A stretch of 9,838 bases of DNA from Bacteroidota bacterium (GTDB taxonomy: Bacteria; Bacteroidota; Bacteroidia; Bacteroidales; PXBB01), in contig JAKIYU010000075.1 in the NCBI GenBank assembly GCA_022708385.1, positions 1-9,838 of the forward strand. Reading direction: 5' to 3'. Below, in pieces: positions 1 to 6,713 of this stretch. Numbering within the stretch: position 1 is the first letter of the stretch; every line of letters starts with the position of its first letter. The notes beneath the pieces were generated by a model. That model was given only the letters and a program-made list of their open reading frames with translations. It searched no databases and had not been told where the DNA came from. The position numbers and the translations under genes are program-made.

Positions 1-2
1 AT

Positions 3-962
3 TATTTCGCATATGGAAGATTCTCTGTCGTTTTTATAGTTGACGGGGGTTTATCACTTCTTATTTTCTCAGGTATTGGATTGTCACTATGGTATCCGTT
101 CAGCTTTTTCAACAACGGGAAATCAGGACCTGTGGCAATAATTACAAACCTGACCCTGACAGGAGCATTGTCAATACTTATCTGGATGCTCATAGTCAGA
201 TACACCCTTCAGCTTGCTCTGCCGGGATTTACTGACCTGGAAAATTACTGGGAGTCCACTTTTCTATACAGGATCGCAACGGGAGTTTTCATTTACTTCC
301 TTACGGTTCTCAGTTATTTCCTGTTTCTCAGCCTTACCCGGCTTTCAGAAAAAAAAGCCAGGGAAGCACGCCTTGAGAGCCTTGTAAGGGAAACCGAACT
401 TAAGATGCTGAGATCACAGATAAATCCTCATTTCCTCTTTAACAGCCTTAATTCGATTAGTGCATTAACACTTTCTGAACCTGAGAAGGCCAGGGAGATG
501 ATTATTAAATTGTCTGACTTCCTGAGGCATGTGGTTTCCCAGCCCGAGAATAAGCCCGTCCCCTTAAGTTATGAAATTGAAAATATTAAAAGATACCTTG
601 AAATTGAAAAGGTGAGATTTGGCAGTAAACTGGAGTTTGTATTTGATATTCTTGCTGATTGTGCTGACAGGCTTATATCTGTGCTGTTGCTGCAAACATT
701 GTACGAAAATGCTGTCAAGCACGGGGTTTACGAAAGTGTGGAACCTATTACCATAAACACCACTGTGACCTTGGTGAATGATTTTGTTGAATTTAAAATT
801 TCAAATAATTTCGAACCTTTCGTGGCAGGGAAAAAGGGGGCGGGGATTGGCATAAGCAATATCAGGGAAAGGCTCAGGCTCTTGTTTAACAATACAGATC
901 TGTTGGCCATCAGCAAGAAAGACAATATTTTTGAAGTTCTGCTTAAAATACCCCGACAATAA
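3..962 (+). CDS. LytS/YehU-type membrane sensor histidine kinase, 5'-truncated by the window edge
   Basis: Sensor kinase of the LytS/AlgZ class (His_kinase plus HATPase_c), expected to sit in the inner membrane and phosphorylate a LytTR response regulator. At least three hydrophobic stretches are visible (around 9-28, 42-68 and 90-112 of the 319 visible residues), followed by a charged, probably coiled-coil linker. The phosphoacceptor motif INPHFLFN places the histidine at base 429. The ATP-binding N box is ENAVKHG (about 235-241) and the G box is GAGIGISNIRERL (about 279-291). The frame is open back to base 3 with no stop. The TTG at 81 lies inside a hydrophobic segment, so it is an internal leucine codon and not the start; four membrane helices are usual, so the first probably lies upstream. 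No response regulator follows. The partner could be upstream of the window or elsewhere. Class assignment is firm; signal and target are unknown. Confidence 0.93.
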   Translation, partial: YFAYGRFSVVFIVDGGLSLLIFSGIGLSLWYPFSFFNNGKSGPVAIITNLTLTGALSILIWMLIVRYTLQLALPGFTDLENYWESTFLYRIATGVFIYFLTVLSYFLFLSLTRLSEKKAREARLESLVRETELKMLRSQINPHFLFNSLNSISALTLSEPEKAREMIIKLSDFLRHVVSQPENKPVPLSYEIENIKRYLEIEKVRFGSKLEFVFDILADCADRLISVLLLQTLYENAVKHGVYESVEPITINTTVTLVNDFVEFKISNNFEPFVAGKKGAGIGISNIRERLRLLFNNTDLLAISKKDNIFEVLLKIPRQ

Positions 963-967
963 TTTAA

Positions 968-975
968 TATCTTTG
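968..975 (+). promoter_or_regulatory. Probable Bacteroidota -7 promoter element for the ABC exporter gene
   Basis: TATCTTTG matches the Bacteroidota primary sigma factor -7 consensus TAnnTTTG exactly. It lies just after the kinase stop codon and 33 bp before the exporter start. I see no convincing TTG-type -33 element at the expected distance. It implies that the exporter need not depend on read-through from the kinase gene. Confidence 0.5.
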
Positions 976-1008
976 TGCCTGAAATTATTGTAGAAAATCG
1001 ACAAATCC

Positions 1009-2838
1009 ATGAAGAAATATTTGCGGATATTAAAACTTGTGAAACCATACTGGCGTTATGCCGTCCTGAATATTTCATTCAATATCCTGTCTGTGTTTTT
1101 TTCTCTGGTATCGCTTACCATGGTGGTTCCTTTTCTGGGTTTGCTCTTTGGAACGGTAGAGCTTGTTAAAACACCTCCGCCGCTTACGTTCGATACCCAG
1201 TCAATCATTCAGAATTTCTACTATATTATCAGCCGGATTATTATCGACAGAGGCAGGGTCGATGCCCTTATTTTTATCTGCCTGCTTGTGGTGGTGCTTT
1301 TTTTTATAAAAAACCTTTTCAGGTATCTGGCTATGTACTTTCTTTCACCCATCCATTGCGGCATTGTAAAAGATCTGAGGAACATGATTTTCAACAAGAT
1401 ACTCATTTTGCCCTTATCATATTATACTGAGCAGAAAAAGGGCGATATACTGGCTCGTTCTACCAGTGATGTCGAGGAAATTAAGTGGACGGTTATCAGT
1501 TCCCTTGAGATGATTTTCAGGGAACCTATTGCCATAATTTTTTTTCTGTTTGCACTCTTTTTTATCAGTGTCAAACTGACGGTGTTTGTGCTTCTTTTAC
1601 TGCCTTTTACAATTCTTATAATTGGCGGTATAGGGCGCAGCTTGCGCCGCACCTCGGTCAAAGCCCAGTCGCAGCTCGGGCAGCTTATGGCTCTGCTTGA
1701 GGAGGGCATTTCGGGATTGAGGATTATCAAAGCCTACAATGCCATAGATTTTTCGGAAGATAAATTCAAGGAGAGAAATAAAAGATTCAACACCCTTATG
1801 GTAAGGGCTTTCCGCAAAAGGGACCTGTCGGCGCCACTCAGCGAGTTCCTTGGCGCCCTTGTACTGGTGGTGGTTATGTGGTTTGGAGGTAAATTGGTAC
1901 TGGGCGAAAACAGCAGTATAAACCCCGAGGTGTTTATTGCCTATGTGGTCATCTTCTCCCAGCTGATACCCCCCGCCAAGGCTCTTTCAACTGCCTATTA
2001 CAACATACAGAAGGGCATAGCCTCATCCGACAGAATATTCGAAATACTCGACTCACCCGAAATCATTGTTGAAAAACCAGATGCTAAACCTATAAAGAAA
2101 TTTGAAAAAGAAATTGTTTTTGAAGATGTCAGCTTTTCGTACGAAAAGGAACAGGTGCTTGACCGTATTAACCTGAAAATTGAAAAAGGAAAAACCATTG
2201 CCCTTGTGGGAGTGTCGGGCAGTGGCAAAACCACCATAGCCAACCTCTTGCCCCGATTCTACGATTGCATACAGGGGAAAGTTATGATTGACGGTACCGA
2301 CATTCGCGATTATATCATTAGTGACCTGAGAAGCCTTATGGGAATTGTATCGCAAGACAGTATTTTGTTTAATGATACGGTATTCAATAATATTGCATTC
2401 GGTATGAAATATGCGCGCAAGGATGATGTGATAGAAGCTGCTAAAATTGCCAATGCCCACGAGTTCATTATGGCTATGGAAGATGGCTATCATACCTATA
2501 TCGGCGACAGCGGCAGCAAATTGTCGGGTGGGCAGAAGCAGCGCATAAGCATTGCCAGGGCTGTGCTAAAGAACCCACCAATTCTTATACTCGACGAGGC
2601 CACTTCCTCGCTCGACACCGAGTCAGAAAAGCTTGTACAGGAAGCCCTATTCAACCTCATGAAAAACAGGACTTCAGTGGTTATTGCGCACCGCCTTACC
2701 ACCATACAGCATGCCGATGAAATTGTGGTGTTGCAGGAAGGTAAAATTATTGAAAAAGGCAACCACTTTTCGTTGTACGAACTCAACGGTGTTTATCGCA
2801 GATTATGCGACATGCAGTCGTTTGATGCCCACCAGTAA
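1009..2838 (+). CDS. MsbA-like ABC exporter (transmembrane domain fused to ATPase)
   Basis: Half-transporter of 609 residues that would act as a homodimer in the inner membrane, using ATP to flip or export a substrate. In MsbA relatives the substrate is lipid A or another lipid, but homologues also move drugs and peptides, so the substrate is not proven here. The N-terminal half is an ABC transmembrane domain with hydrophobic helices around 17-48, 86-112, 165-208 and 280-325. The C-terminal ATPase is complete: Walker A GVSGSGKTT (401-409), Q-loop Gln449, signature LSGGQ (505-509), Walker B ILILDE (525-530) and H-loop His561. Length is typical of the family. The ATG at 1009 fits: it starts a charged N terminus before the first helix and lies 33 bp after a promoter-like element. 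There is no Shine-Dalgarno sequence, as is usual in this phylum. The next gene begins 9 bp after the stop, suggesting one transcript. Confidence 0.92.
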   Translation: MKKYLRILKLVKPYWRYAVLNISFNILSVFFSLVSLTMVVPFLGLLFGTVELVKTPPPLTFDTQSIIQNFYYIISRIIIDRGRVDALIFICLLVVVLFFIKNLFRYLAMYFLSPIHCGIVKDLRNMIFNKILILPLSYYTEQKKGDILARSTSDVEEIKWTVISSLEMIFREPIAIIFFLFALFFISVKLTVFVLLLLPFTILIIGGIGRSLRRTSVKAQSQLGQLMALLEEGISGLRIIKAYNAIDFSEDKFKERNKRFNTLMVRAFRKRDLSAPLSEFLGALVLVVVMWFGGKLVLGENSSINPEVFIAYVVIFSQLIPPAKALSTAYYNIQKGIASSDRIFEILDSPEIIVEKPDAKPIKKFEKEIVFEDVSFSYEKEQVLDRINLKIEKGKTIALVGVSGSGKTTIANLLPRFYDCIQGKVMIDGTDIRDYIISDLRSLMGIVSQDSILFNDTVFNNIAFGMKYARKDDVIEAAKIANAHEFIMAMEDGYHTYIGDSGSKLSGGQKQRISIARAVLKNPPILILDEATSSLDTESEKLVQEALFNLMKNRTSVVIAHRLTTIQHADEIVVLQEGKIIEKGNHFSLYELNGVYRRLCDMQSFDAHQ

Positions 2839-2847
2839 ACGCCAACC

Positions 2848-3270
2848 ATGAGCTTGCCCGACAAACGTATTATCAGGTTTATTAAAAAGCACCACCTGTT
2901 AACCCTCAGCACCTCAGATGGTTCTGTGCCCTATGCCGCTTCGTGTTTCTATATTTATGCCGAAGAGACCAATACCCTGTATTTTGCATCATCGCCTGAT
3001 ACAAAGCATATCATGGATGCCCTTAAACAGCCTTTGGTCGCAGGCACTATTGCCTCCGAAACACTGATTATAAAGCGCATCAGAGGTGTGCAGTTTACTG
3101 GTCGCCTGACTGAAGAATACAGCGAAGAGGTAAGAAAAAAATACATAAAACGCTTCCCTGTTGCTTTGTTTGTACCTTTCAGATTATGGGCTATTGAATT
3201 GCATTTCATCAAAATGACTGATAACAGGCTGGGGTTCGGGGAGAAAATAATATGGGGAAGTTTGGAGTGA
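2848..3270 (+). CDS. YhbP-like protein (UPF0306, FMN-binding split-barrel fold)
   Basis: Small protein of 140 residues related to E. coli YhbP and to the pyridoxamine 5'-phosphate oxidase-like split barrel. The matches I recognise are the block IRGVQFTG (78-85), the segment KRFPVA (101-106) and the C-terminal TDNRLGFGEKIIW (124-136), all in the order and at the spacing of YhbP. The N-terminal HLLTLSTSDG...PYAASCFY is the usual first strand pair of the fold, with the ASCFY stretch corresponding to a flavin-contact region in relatives. The function of YhbP is not established; proteins of this fold often bind FMN, but binding here is inference. It starts 9 bp after the exporter gene, with no promoter-like sequence in the gap, so it is probably the second gene of that operon. 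Its last codons and its stop fall in the left arm of the inverted repeat at 3258-3352. Confidence 0.85.
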   Translation: MSLPDKRIIRFIKKHHLLTLSTSDGSVPYAASCFYIYAEETNTLYFASSPDTKHIMDALKQPLVAGTIASETLIIKRIRGVQFTGRLTEEYSEEVRKKYIKRFPVALFVPFRLWAIELHFIKMTDNRLGFGEKIIWGSLE

Positions 3271-3355
3271 ACTTGAGTTTAGAGTGAGCTAGAGTTGCAA
3301 CTCAAAATTCCGAACTTCAAACTTCGAACTCCGAACTCCGAACTCCAAACTTTTT
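3258..3355. repeat. Long imperfect inverted repeat between convergent genes, possible terminator
   Basis: AAGTTTGGAGT at 3258-3268 is an exact 11-bp inverted match to ACTCCAAACTT at 3342-3352. Inside these arms, TTGAGTT (3273-3279) is complementary to AACTCAA (3299-3305), and GAGTTGCAACTC (3292-3303) is a 12-bp palindrome. The right arm runs into five T residues (3351-3355), so in the + direction it resembles an intrinsic terminator with a very long structured loop. The left arm covers the last codons and stop of the YhbP-like gene, and the right end abuts the stop of the hydrolase gene. A terminator role for both converging transcripts is inferred from position; the reverse direction lacks a clear T run. 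Confidence 0.55.
3310..3351. repeat. Tandem array of six 7-bp units, consensus YCRAACT
   Basis: Six contiguous heptamers fill 42 bases. Copies 1, 4 and 5 are CCGAACT, copy 2 is TCAAACT, copy 3 is TCGAACT and copy 6 is CCAAACT. All differences are C/T or G/A transitions at unit positions 1 and 3. The sequence just upstream (3258-3297) looks like degenerate copies of the reverse complement (AGTTTGG, GAGTTTAGAG, AGAGTTG). That suggests an array that has partly inverted or arose by hairpin-mediated copying. There are no spacers, so it is not a CRISPR. Confidence 0.85.
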
Positions 3356-4522
3356 CTACTGTAAAACTACCAGCTTTCTGCTGATAATTCTTTCCTGTGT
3401 CAGGATTTTGAGTATATACGTGCCCGAAGGAATACCCGACATATCAATGGTACTGCTGCCTTTCAGGGACTTTCTGCTAAGGGTGCGCCCCCTGATATCA
3501 TTTATTTCAACCTCTGCATTTTCATTTTCCGGAAGGTACGCCAGCGTCAGAAAAGATCTGGAGCCAAGCGGGTTGGGATATATTAAAATATTGTCATTTG
3601 GTACTTCATTCAGTTGCGTGGTGGTGCAGTTTCTTTGAAAAATGATGCGCCCGGAAAGATTAAGAGAGTCGAGAAACAACTGCCCGTCCTGGGTGTTATT
3701 TTTCAGGATATAGTTCATGTAGGGTATGAGGAAATCGAACAGCACAACATGTTGCTCGGCTCTGGTAATTGTGGGTTGTGGCGAAGTGGACAGTTCTCCG
3801 GTGGCGCAGTTAAAATTGTAATTGGCAAAATAACAGTGTCCCCCGCCTTTGATGCCTATTATTGTTTTGCAGCTTGTACCCAGTGAATCGTACATGGAAA
3901 GCTGGTGTTCGGCAGGTGGTGTGACTCCGTCGTTTTGCCCGTAAAAGATAAGGTCGGGCACAGTGATTTGTGTAGCCGCATGTATGGCCGACACGTTGGT
4001 TTCGGCAGGGGCGAATGTGATGTGGGCAGTGATGTCGTTATTGCCGGCGGCGGCCAGGAACGAAGCCCCACCGCCCATTGAATGCCCCATCAGCGCTGAT
4101 GTGGTGCCAATCTTCTGGTAAAAGGGAGAAGAAGCGTTGGTGTTTTCGCTTTTCATCTTGGTGTTCAGAAAACGCAGGTCTAGGCCGAAAGCTTCATGGT
4201 TGGGAGCTGGAAGCAGTGAGCCTTCTGTGGTGGGCAGCACCATGATGTACCCTTGGGGTACTACAGCTTCCCAAACATTGGCGTAAGCACTGTAAGCCAT
4301 TGCAAAACCATGTCCGAAAACTATCAGTGGAAAAGCACCGGCTGCCACAGCCACATTGTCGCCTGCTGATGTTGCCGGATAATAAATATGCACCGGTATG
4401 TTGCGGCTGTGTGCAGGGTCGGTGTACGAAAGTGAACGATGCCCTATGGCATAGGGTTGGGCTGTGGCCTGAATGAGGTATAAACTGAAAAATATAGGTA
4501 TAAAAATTGTGCGCTGAATCAT
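3356..4522 (-). CDS. Secreted cutinase/PET-hydrolase-like alpha/beta hydrolase with T9SS sorting domain
   Basis: Predicted secreted esterase of 388 residues. Residues 1-22 form a signal peptide ending ATAQ. The catalytic domain (about 23-285) shows an HIYYPA strand, an oxyanion-loop segment VFGHGFAM (68-75), the nucleophile elbow GHSMGGGAS with Ser148, the acid Asp198 in YGQNDGVTPP, and His229 in GGGHCYFAN. Order and spacing resemble bacterial cutinases and PETase (SSPxYxK before the elbow; ND...P...MYDSL; GGxHxxAN), which belong to the dienelactone-hydrolase/chlorophyllase-like group. By that comparison it hydrolyses carboxyl esters, perhaps polyesters or lipids; the substrate is inference. 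Residues 311-388 are a type A T9SS sorting domain (IYPNPL...DIRGRTL...GIPSGTYILKI), which directs export across the outer membrane. The ATG at 4522 immediately precedes the signal peptide. It is convergent with the YhbP-like gene and divergent from the BatA-like gene. G+C looks higher than in its neighbours, especially around 4020-4080. Confidence 0.9.
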   Translation of the reverse strand: MIQRTIFIPIFFSLYLIQATAQPYAIGHRSLSYTDPAHSRNIPVHIYYPATSAGDNVAVAAGAFPLIVFGHGFAMAYSAYANVWEAVVPQGYIMVLPTTEGSLLPAPNHEAFGLDLRFLNTKMKSENTNASSPFYQKIGTTSALMGHSMGGGASFLAAAGNNDITAHITFAPAETNVSAIHAATQITVPDLIFYGQNDGVTPPAEHQLSMYDSLGTSCKTIIGIKGGGHCYFANYNFNCATGELSTSPQPTITRAEQHVVLFDFLIPYMNYILKNNTQDGQLFLDSLNLSGRIIFQRNCTTTQLNEVPNDNILIYPNPLGSRSFLTLAYLPENENAEVEINDIRGRTLSRKSLKGSSTIDMSGIPSGTYILKILTQERIISRKLVVLQ

Positions 4523-4580
4523 AAATTTTTTTTATAAAATTATAAAAAAATAAATACACAGTCATTAAATAAATGAAATG

Positions 4581-4590
4581 CAAACCTTAA
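4581..4590 (-). promoter_or_regulatory. Weak promoter candidate for the hydrolase gene
   Basis: On the minus strand this reads TTAAGGTTTG, one base longer than the TAnnTTTG consensus. A TTTTTTG stretch lies about 16-17 bases upstream on that strand (around 4604-4610) and could serve as the -33 element. The match is imperfect and rests only on position and similarity. Confidence 0.25.
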
Positions 4591-4597
4591 ATAATGA

Positions 4598-4605
4598 TAA
4601 TTTTG
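4598..4605 (+). promoter_or_regulatory. Probable -7 promoter element for the BatA-like gene
   Basis: TAATTTTG matches the Bacteroidota -7 consensus TAnnTTTG exactly, 48 bp before the ATG at 4654. No clear TTG-type -33 element is visible upstream. Because parC starts only 17 bp after the BatA-like gene and has no promoter-like sequence of its own in that gap, this element may also drive parC. Confidence 0.5.
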
Positions 4606-4653
4606 CAAAAAACCTGAAAATAATCTGGCTTTTTTTCTGAAATTCATCTGAAA

Positions 4654-6696
4654 ATGAAATTTGTGCATCCTGCTTTATTATTTGCAATTGGCCTTATTGC
4701 TATTCCTGTTTTTATTCATTTGTTCAATTTGCGCAGATATAAAATAATTTATTTCAGTAATGTAAGGTTTTTAAAGAATATTAAAGAAGAGACCCGTAAA
4801 CAGTCGCGCCTGAAACACTTGCTTGTTTTGTTTAGCCGTATCCTTGCCATTATTTTTCTAATCCTTGCTTTTGCACAGCCTTATTTACCTGATAAAACGG
4901 ATATTTTGCTAACGGATAAAGATTATATTTCGCTATATATCGACAATTCTTTTAGTATGGAAGCCAATGGGGTACAAGGCAAACTTCTGTCGCTGGCCGA
5001 AAAAAAAGCGGCTGAAATTGCTGAATCCTACCGCACAACCGATGCTTTTCAGGTGCTCGACAATAGTTTCTCTGCTTCAAGCCAGCGTTTGCTGAGTAAA
5101 GAAGAAGTGCACGATTTTATCAAGGAGGTTTATCCTGCTTATCATTTCCGAACACTATCCGAAGTTGTTGAAAGGCAGCTTTCTATACAGGAACTAAGAA
5201 ATTATAAACAGAAATTTTTATATATAATTTCCGACTTTCAGAAAAACTTTACCAATATTGAAAATATTAAAACGGATTCCACAGTAAAAATTTTTCTCGT
5301 TCCTGTTTTTCCTAATGAATCCGGGAACTTATATATTGATAGTTGCTGGTTCGAAACCCCTGTAAAACGACTTGACCAAAATGTGGTACTTAAAGCACAC
5401 ATTGTCAATCAATCGGTAAAAAGTGTCGAAAAAGCACCTGTAAAATTAACAGTAAATGGCCGGCAACGCGCATTATCGAGTTTCGATATACAACCTAACA
5501 GTGATATTGTTGTTGAGCTGCCTTATAAAATTAATGAAGCCGGTATTCACCAGGTCTGTGTTGAAATTAATGATTATCCCGTGACTTATGATGATAAATT
5601 TTATATATCTTACACAGTCATGGACAAAATGCCTTTGCTTTGTATCAATAACGACAAAGAAAACATTTACTTAAATGCACTGTTCGGAAAAGACTCGGCA
5701 TTTGAATTTCAAAATATACAGGGCAAAGCCATTGATTATTCCCGCTTAAACAATTATAGTTTAATTATTCTTAATGAATTCAACGACATAAGCAGTGGTT
5801 TAAGCAATGAGCTGAGCAGGTACCTCAGGGAAGGGGGCCAGTTGTTGCTTATCCCTGGAAAGGATATTGATAAAGAAAGCTTCAACGCCTTCCTGTCGGA
5901 AACTGCTGCTGCTACGTTGGGCGCTGCTGATACGCAGAAGGTTAAAATTAACAATATAGATTTCAGCCATCCCCTTTATAATGATGTTTTCGATAAAATT
6001 CCTGAAAATATTAATTTACCTGAAGTAAAGAAGTATTATCCGATAAATATCCGTTCAAAAGCGGCTGCAGTTAATTTACTCAGCCTTCAGAATAATTTGC
6101 CTTTTCTGAGTGTTTTCAATGTGAACAAGGGGCTTATGTATATTATGGCATCACCGCTCAACAAAGAATTTACCAATTTTCCTATTTACAGCATTTTTGT
6201 ACCTACACTGTATAACATGGCACTTTACAGTACTGCTCAACGCAATCTGTTTTATACTCTCGGTAAGGATAATGCCATTGAGTTTCTGAGAGCAGGCAAT
6301 GTTTATGATGAGATATTTAAAATTAAAAAATTCGATAGTGATTTTGAATTTATTCCTCAATTCAGTAGTGCTTTTTCGTCGTTTACATGTTTTATCAATG
6401 ACCAGATAACAGAAGCCGGGAATTATTACCTTTGCAACAAGAAGGATACACTTGGCGGATTATCTTATAATTATAACCGCAATGAGTCGGATATGTCCTA
6501 CATATATGAAGAGGCGTTGGAAGAAAGAATTAAAAGTAGCGGCATAAATAATGTTTTTCTCGTCGATACCCGCAGAGAAACTGTAAGGGATGCAGTAGCA
6601 AAAATCAATAAGGGCGTGGTTATGTGGAAATATTGTATTATTTTAGCGCTTTTGTTTTTATTGGCAGAAATCCTCTTATTGCGTTTCTGGAAATAA
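4654..6696 (+). CDS. BatA-type membrane protein with von Willebrand A-like domain
   Basis: Membrane protein of 680 residues. The N terminus (1-80) is the BatA/aerotolerance-regulator signature: a first helix at about 7-24, the stretch HLFNLRRYK...YFSNVRFL, a basic loop, and a second helix at about 57-76. A von Willebrand A-like region follows: YIDNSFS gives a DxSxS metal-site motif (Asp97, Ser99, Ser101), and YIISDFQ (190-196) fits a later strand with Asp194. Residues about 360-420 (LIILNEF...GGQLLLIPG) resemble the glutamine-amidotransferase-like fold found in relatives. A single C-terminal helix (about 658-677) anchors the end. The middle would therefore face the periplasm. Bat proteins were linked to aerotolerance in Bacteroides, but this long stand-alone form is usually uncharacterised and none of the MoxR, BatB or DUF58 partners is nearby. 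The ATG at 4654 begins directly before the hydrophobic N terminus. parC follows 17 bp downstream. Confidence 0.85.
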   Translation: MKFVHPALLFAIGLIAIPVFIHLFNLRRYKIIYFSNVRFLKNIKEETRKQSRLKHLLVLFSRILAIIFLILAFAQPYLPDKTDILLTDKDYISLYIDNSFSMEANGVQGKLLSLAEKKAAEIAESYRTTDAFQVLDNSFSASSQRLLSKEEVHDFIKEVYPAYHFRTLSEVVERQLSIQELRNYKQKFLYIISDFQKNFTNIENIKTDSTVKIFLVPVFPNESGNLYIDSCWFETPVKRLDQNVVLKAHIVNQSVKSVEKAPVKLTVNGRQRALSSFDIQPNSDIVVELPYKINEAGIHQVCVEINDYPVTYDDKFYISYTVMDKMPLLCINNDKENIYLNALFGKDSAFEFQNIQGKAIDYSRLNNYSLIILNEFNDISSGLSNELSRYLREGGQLLLIPGKDIDKESFNAFLSETAAATLGAADTQKVKINNIDFSHPLYNDVFDKIPENINLPEVKKYYPINIRSKAAAVNLLSLQNNLPFLSVFNVNKGLMYIMASPLNKEFTNFPIYSIFVPTLYNMALYSTAQRNLFYTLGKDNAIEFLRAGNVYDEIFKIKKFDSDFEFIPQFSSAFSSFTCFINDQITEAGNYYLCNKKDTLGGLSYNYNRNESDMSYIYEEALEERIKSSGINNVFLVDTRRETVRDAVAKINKGVVMWKYCIILALLFLLAEILLLRFWK

Positions 6697-6713
6697 TACT
6701 TCTTTAAAGAACA

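Larger units (their letters stand above)
4523..4653. promoter_or_regulatory. AT-rich divergent intergenic region
   Basis: The 131 bp between the divergently transcribed hydrolase and BatA-like genes contain long A and T runs, a perfect 10-bp palindrome TTTTGCAAAA at 4601-4610, and two TCTGAAA copies (4637-4643 and 4648-4654) just before the BatA-like start. No ORF is credible here. Promoter candidates for each direction are listed separately. Confidence 0.6.

Noticed and set aside
81..83. TTG as the start codon of the kinase gene
   Set aside because: The frame is open upstream to base 3 and the codon lies inside a hydrophobic stretch, so it reads as an internal leucine.
2053..2493. Minus-strand open frame of 146 codons
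   Set aside because: It is antisense to the ATPase domain of the exporter, including the Walker A region, and has no family features.
3292..3303. GAGTTGCAACTC as an independent operator
   Set aside because: It is a perfect palindrome but sits within the heptamer-derived inverted repeat after a stop codon, so it is more simply part of that structure.
3310..3351. CRISPR array
   Set aside because: The repeats are 7 bp and contiguous, with no spacers and no cas genes nearby.
3614..3886. Plus-strand open frame of 90 codons inside the hydrolase gene
   Set aside because: It is antisense to the hydrolase catalytic region, with no ribosome-binding or promoter signal and no recognisable motif.
4194..4583. 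Minus-strand open frame of 129 codons overlapping the hydrolase start
   Set aside because: It is in another frame of the same strand over the hydrolase signal peptide and N-terminal domain, with Cys/His/Arg-rich composition typical of an off-frame reading.
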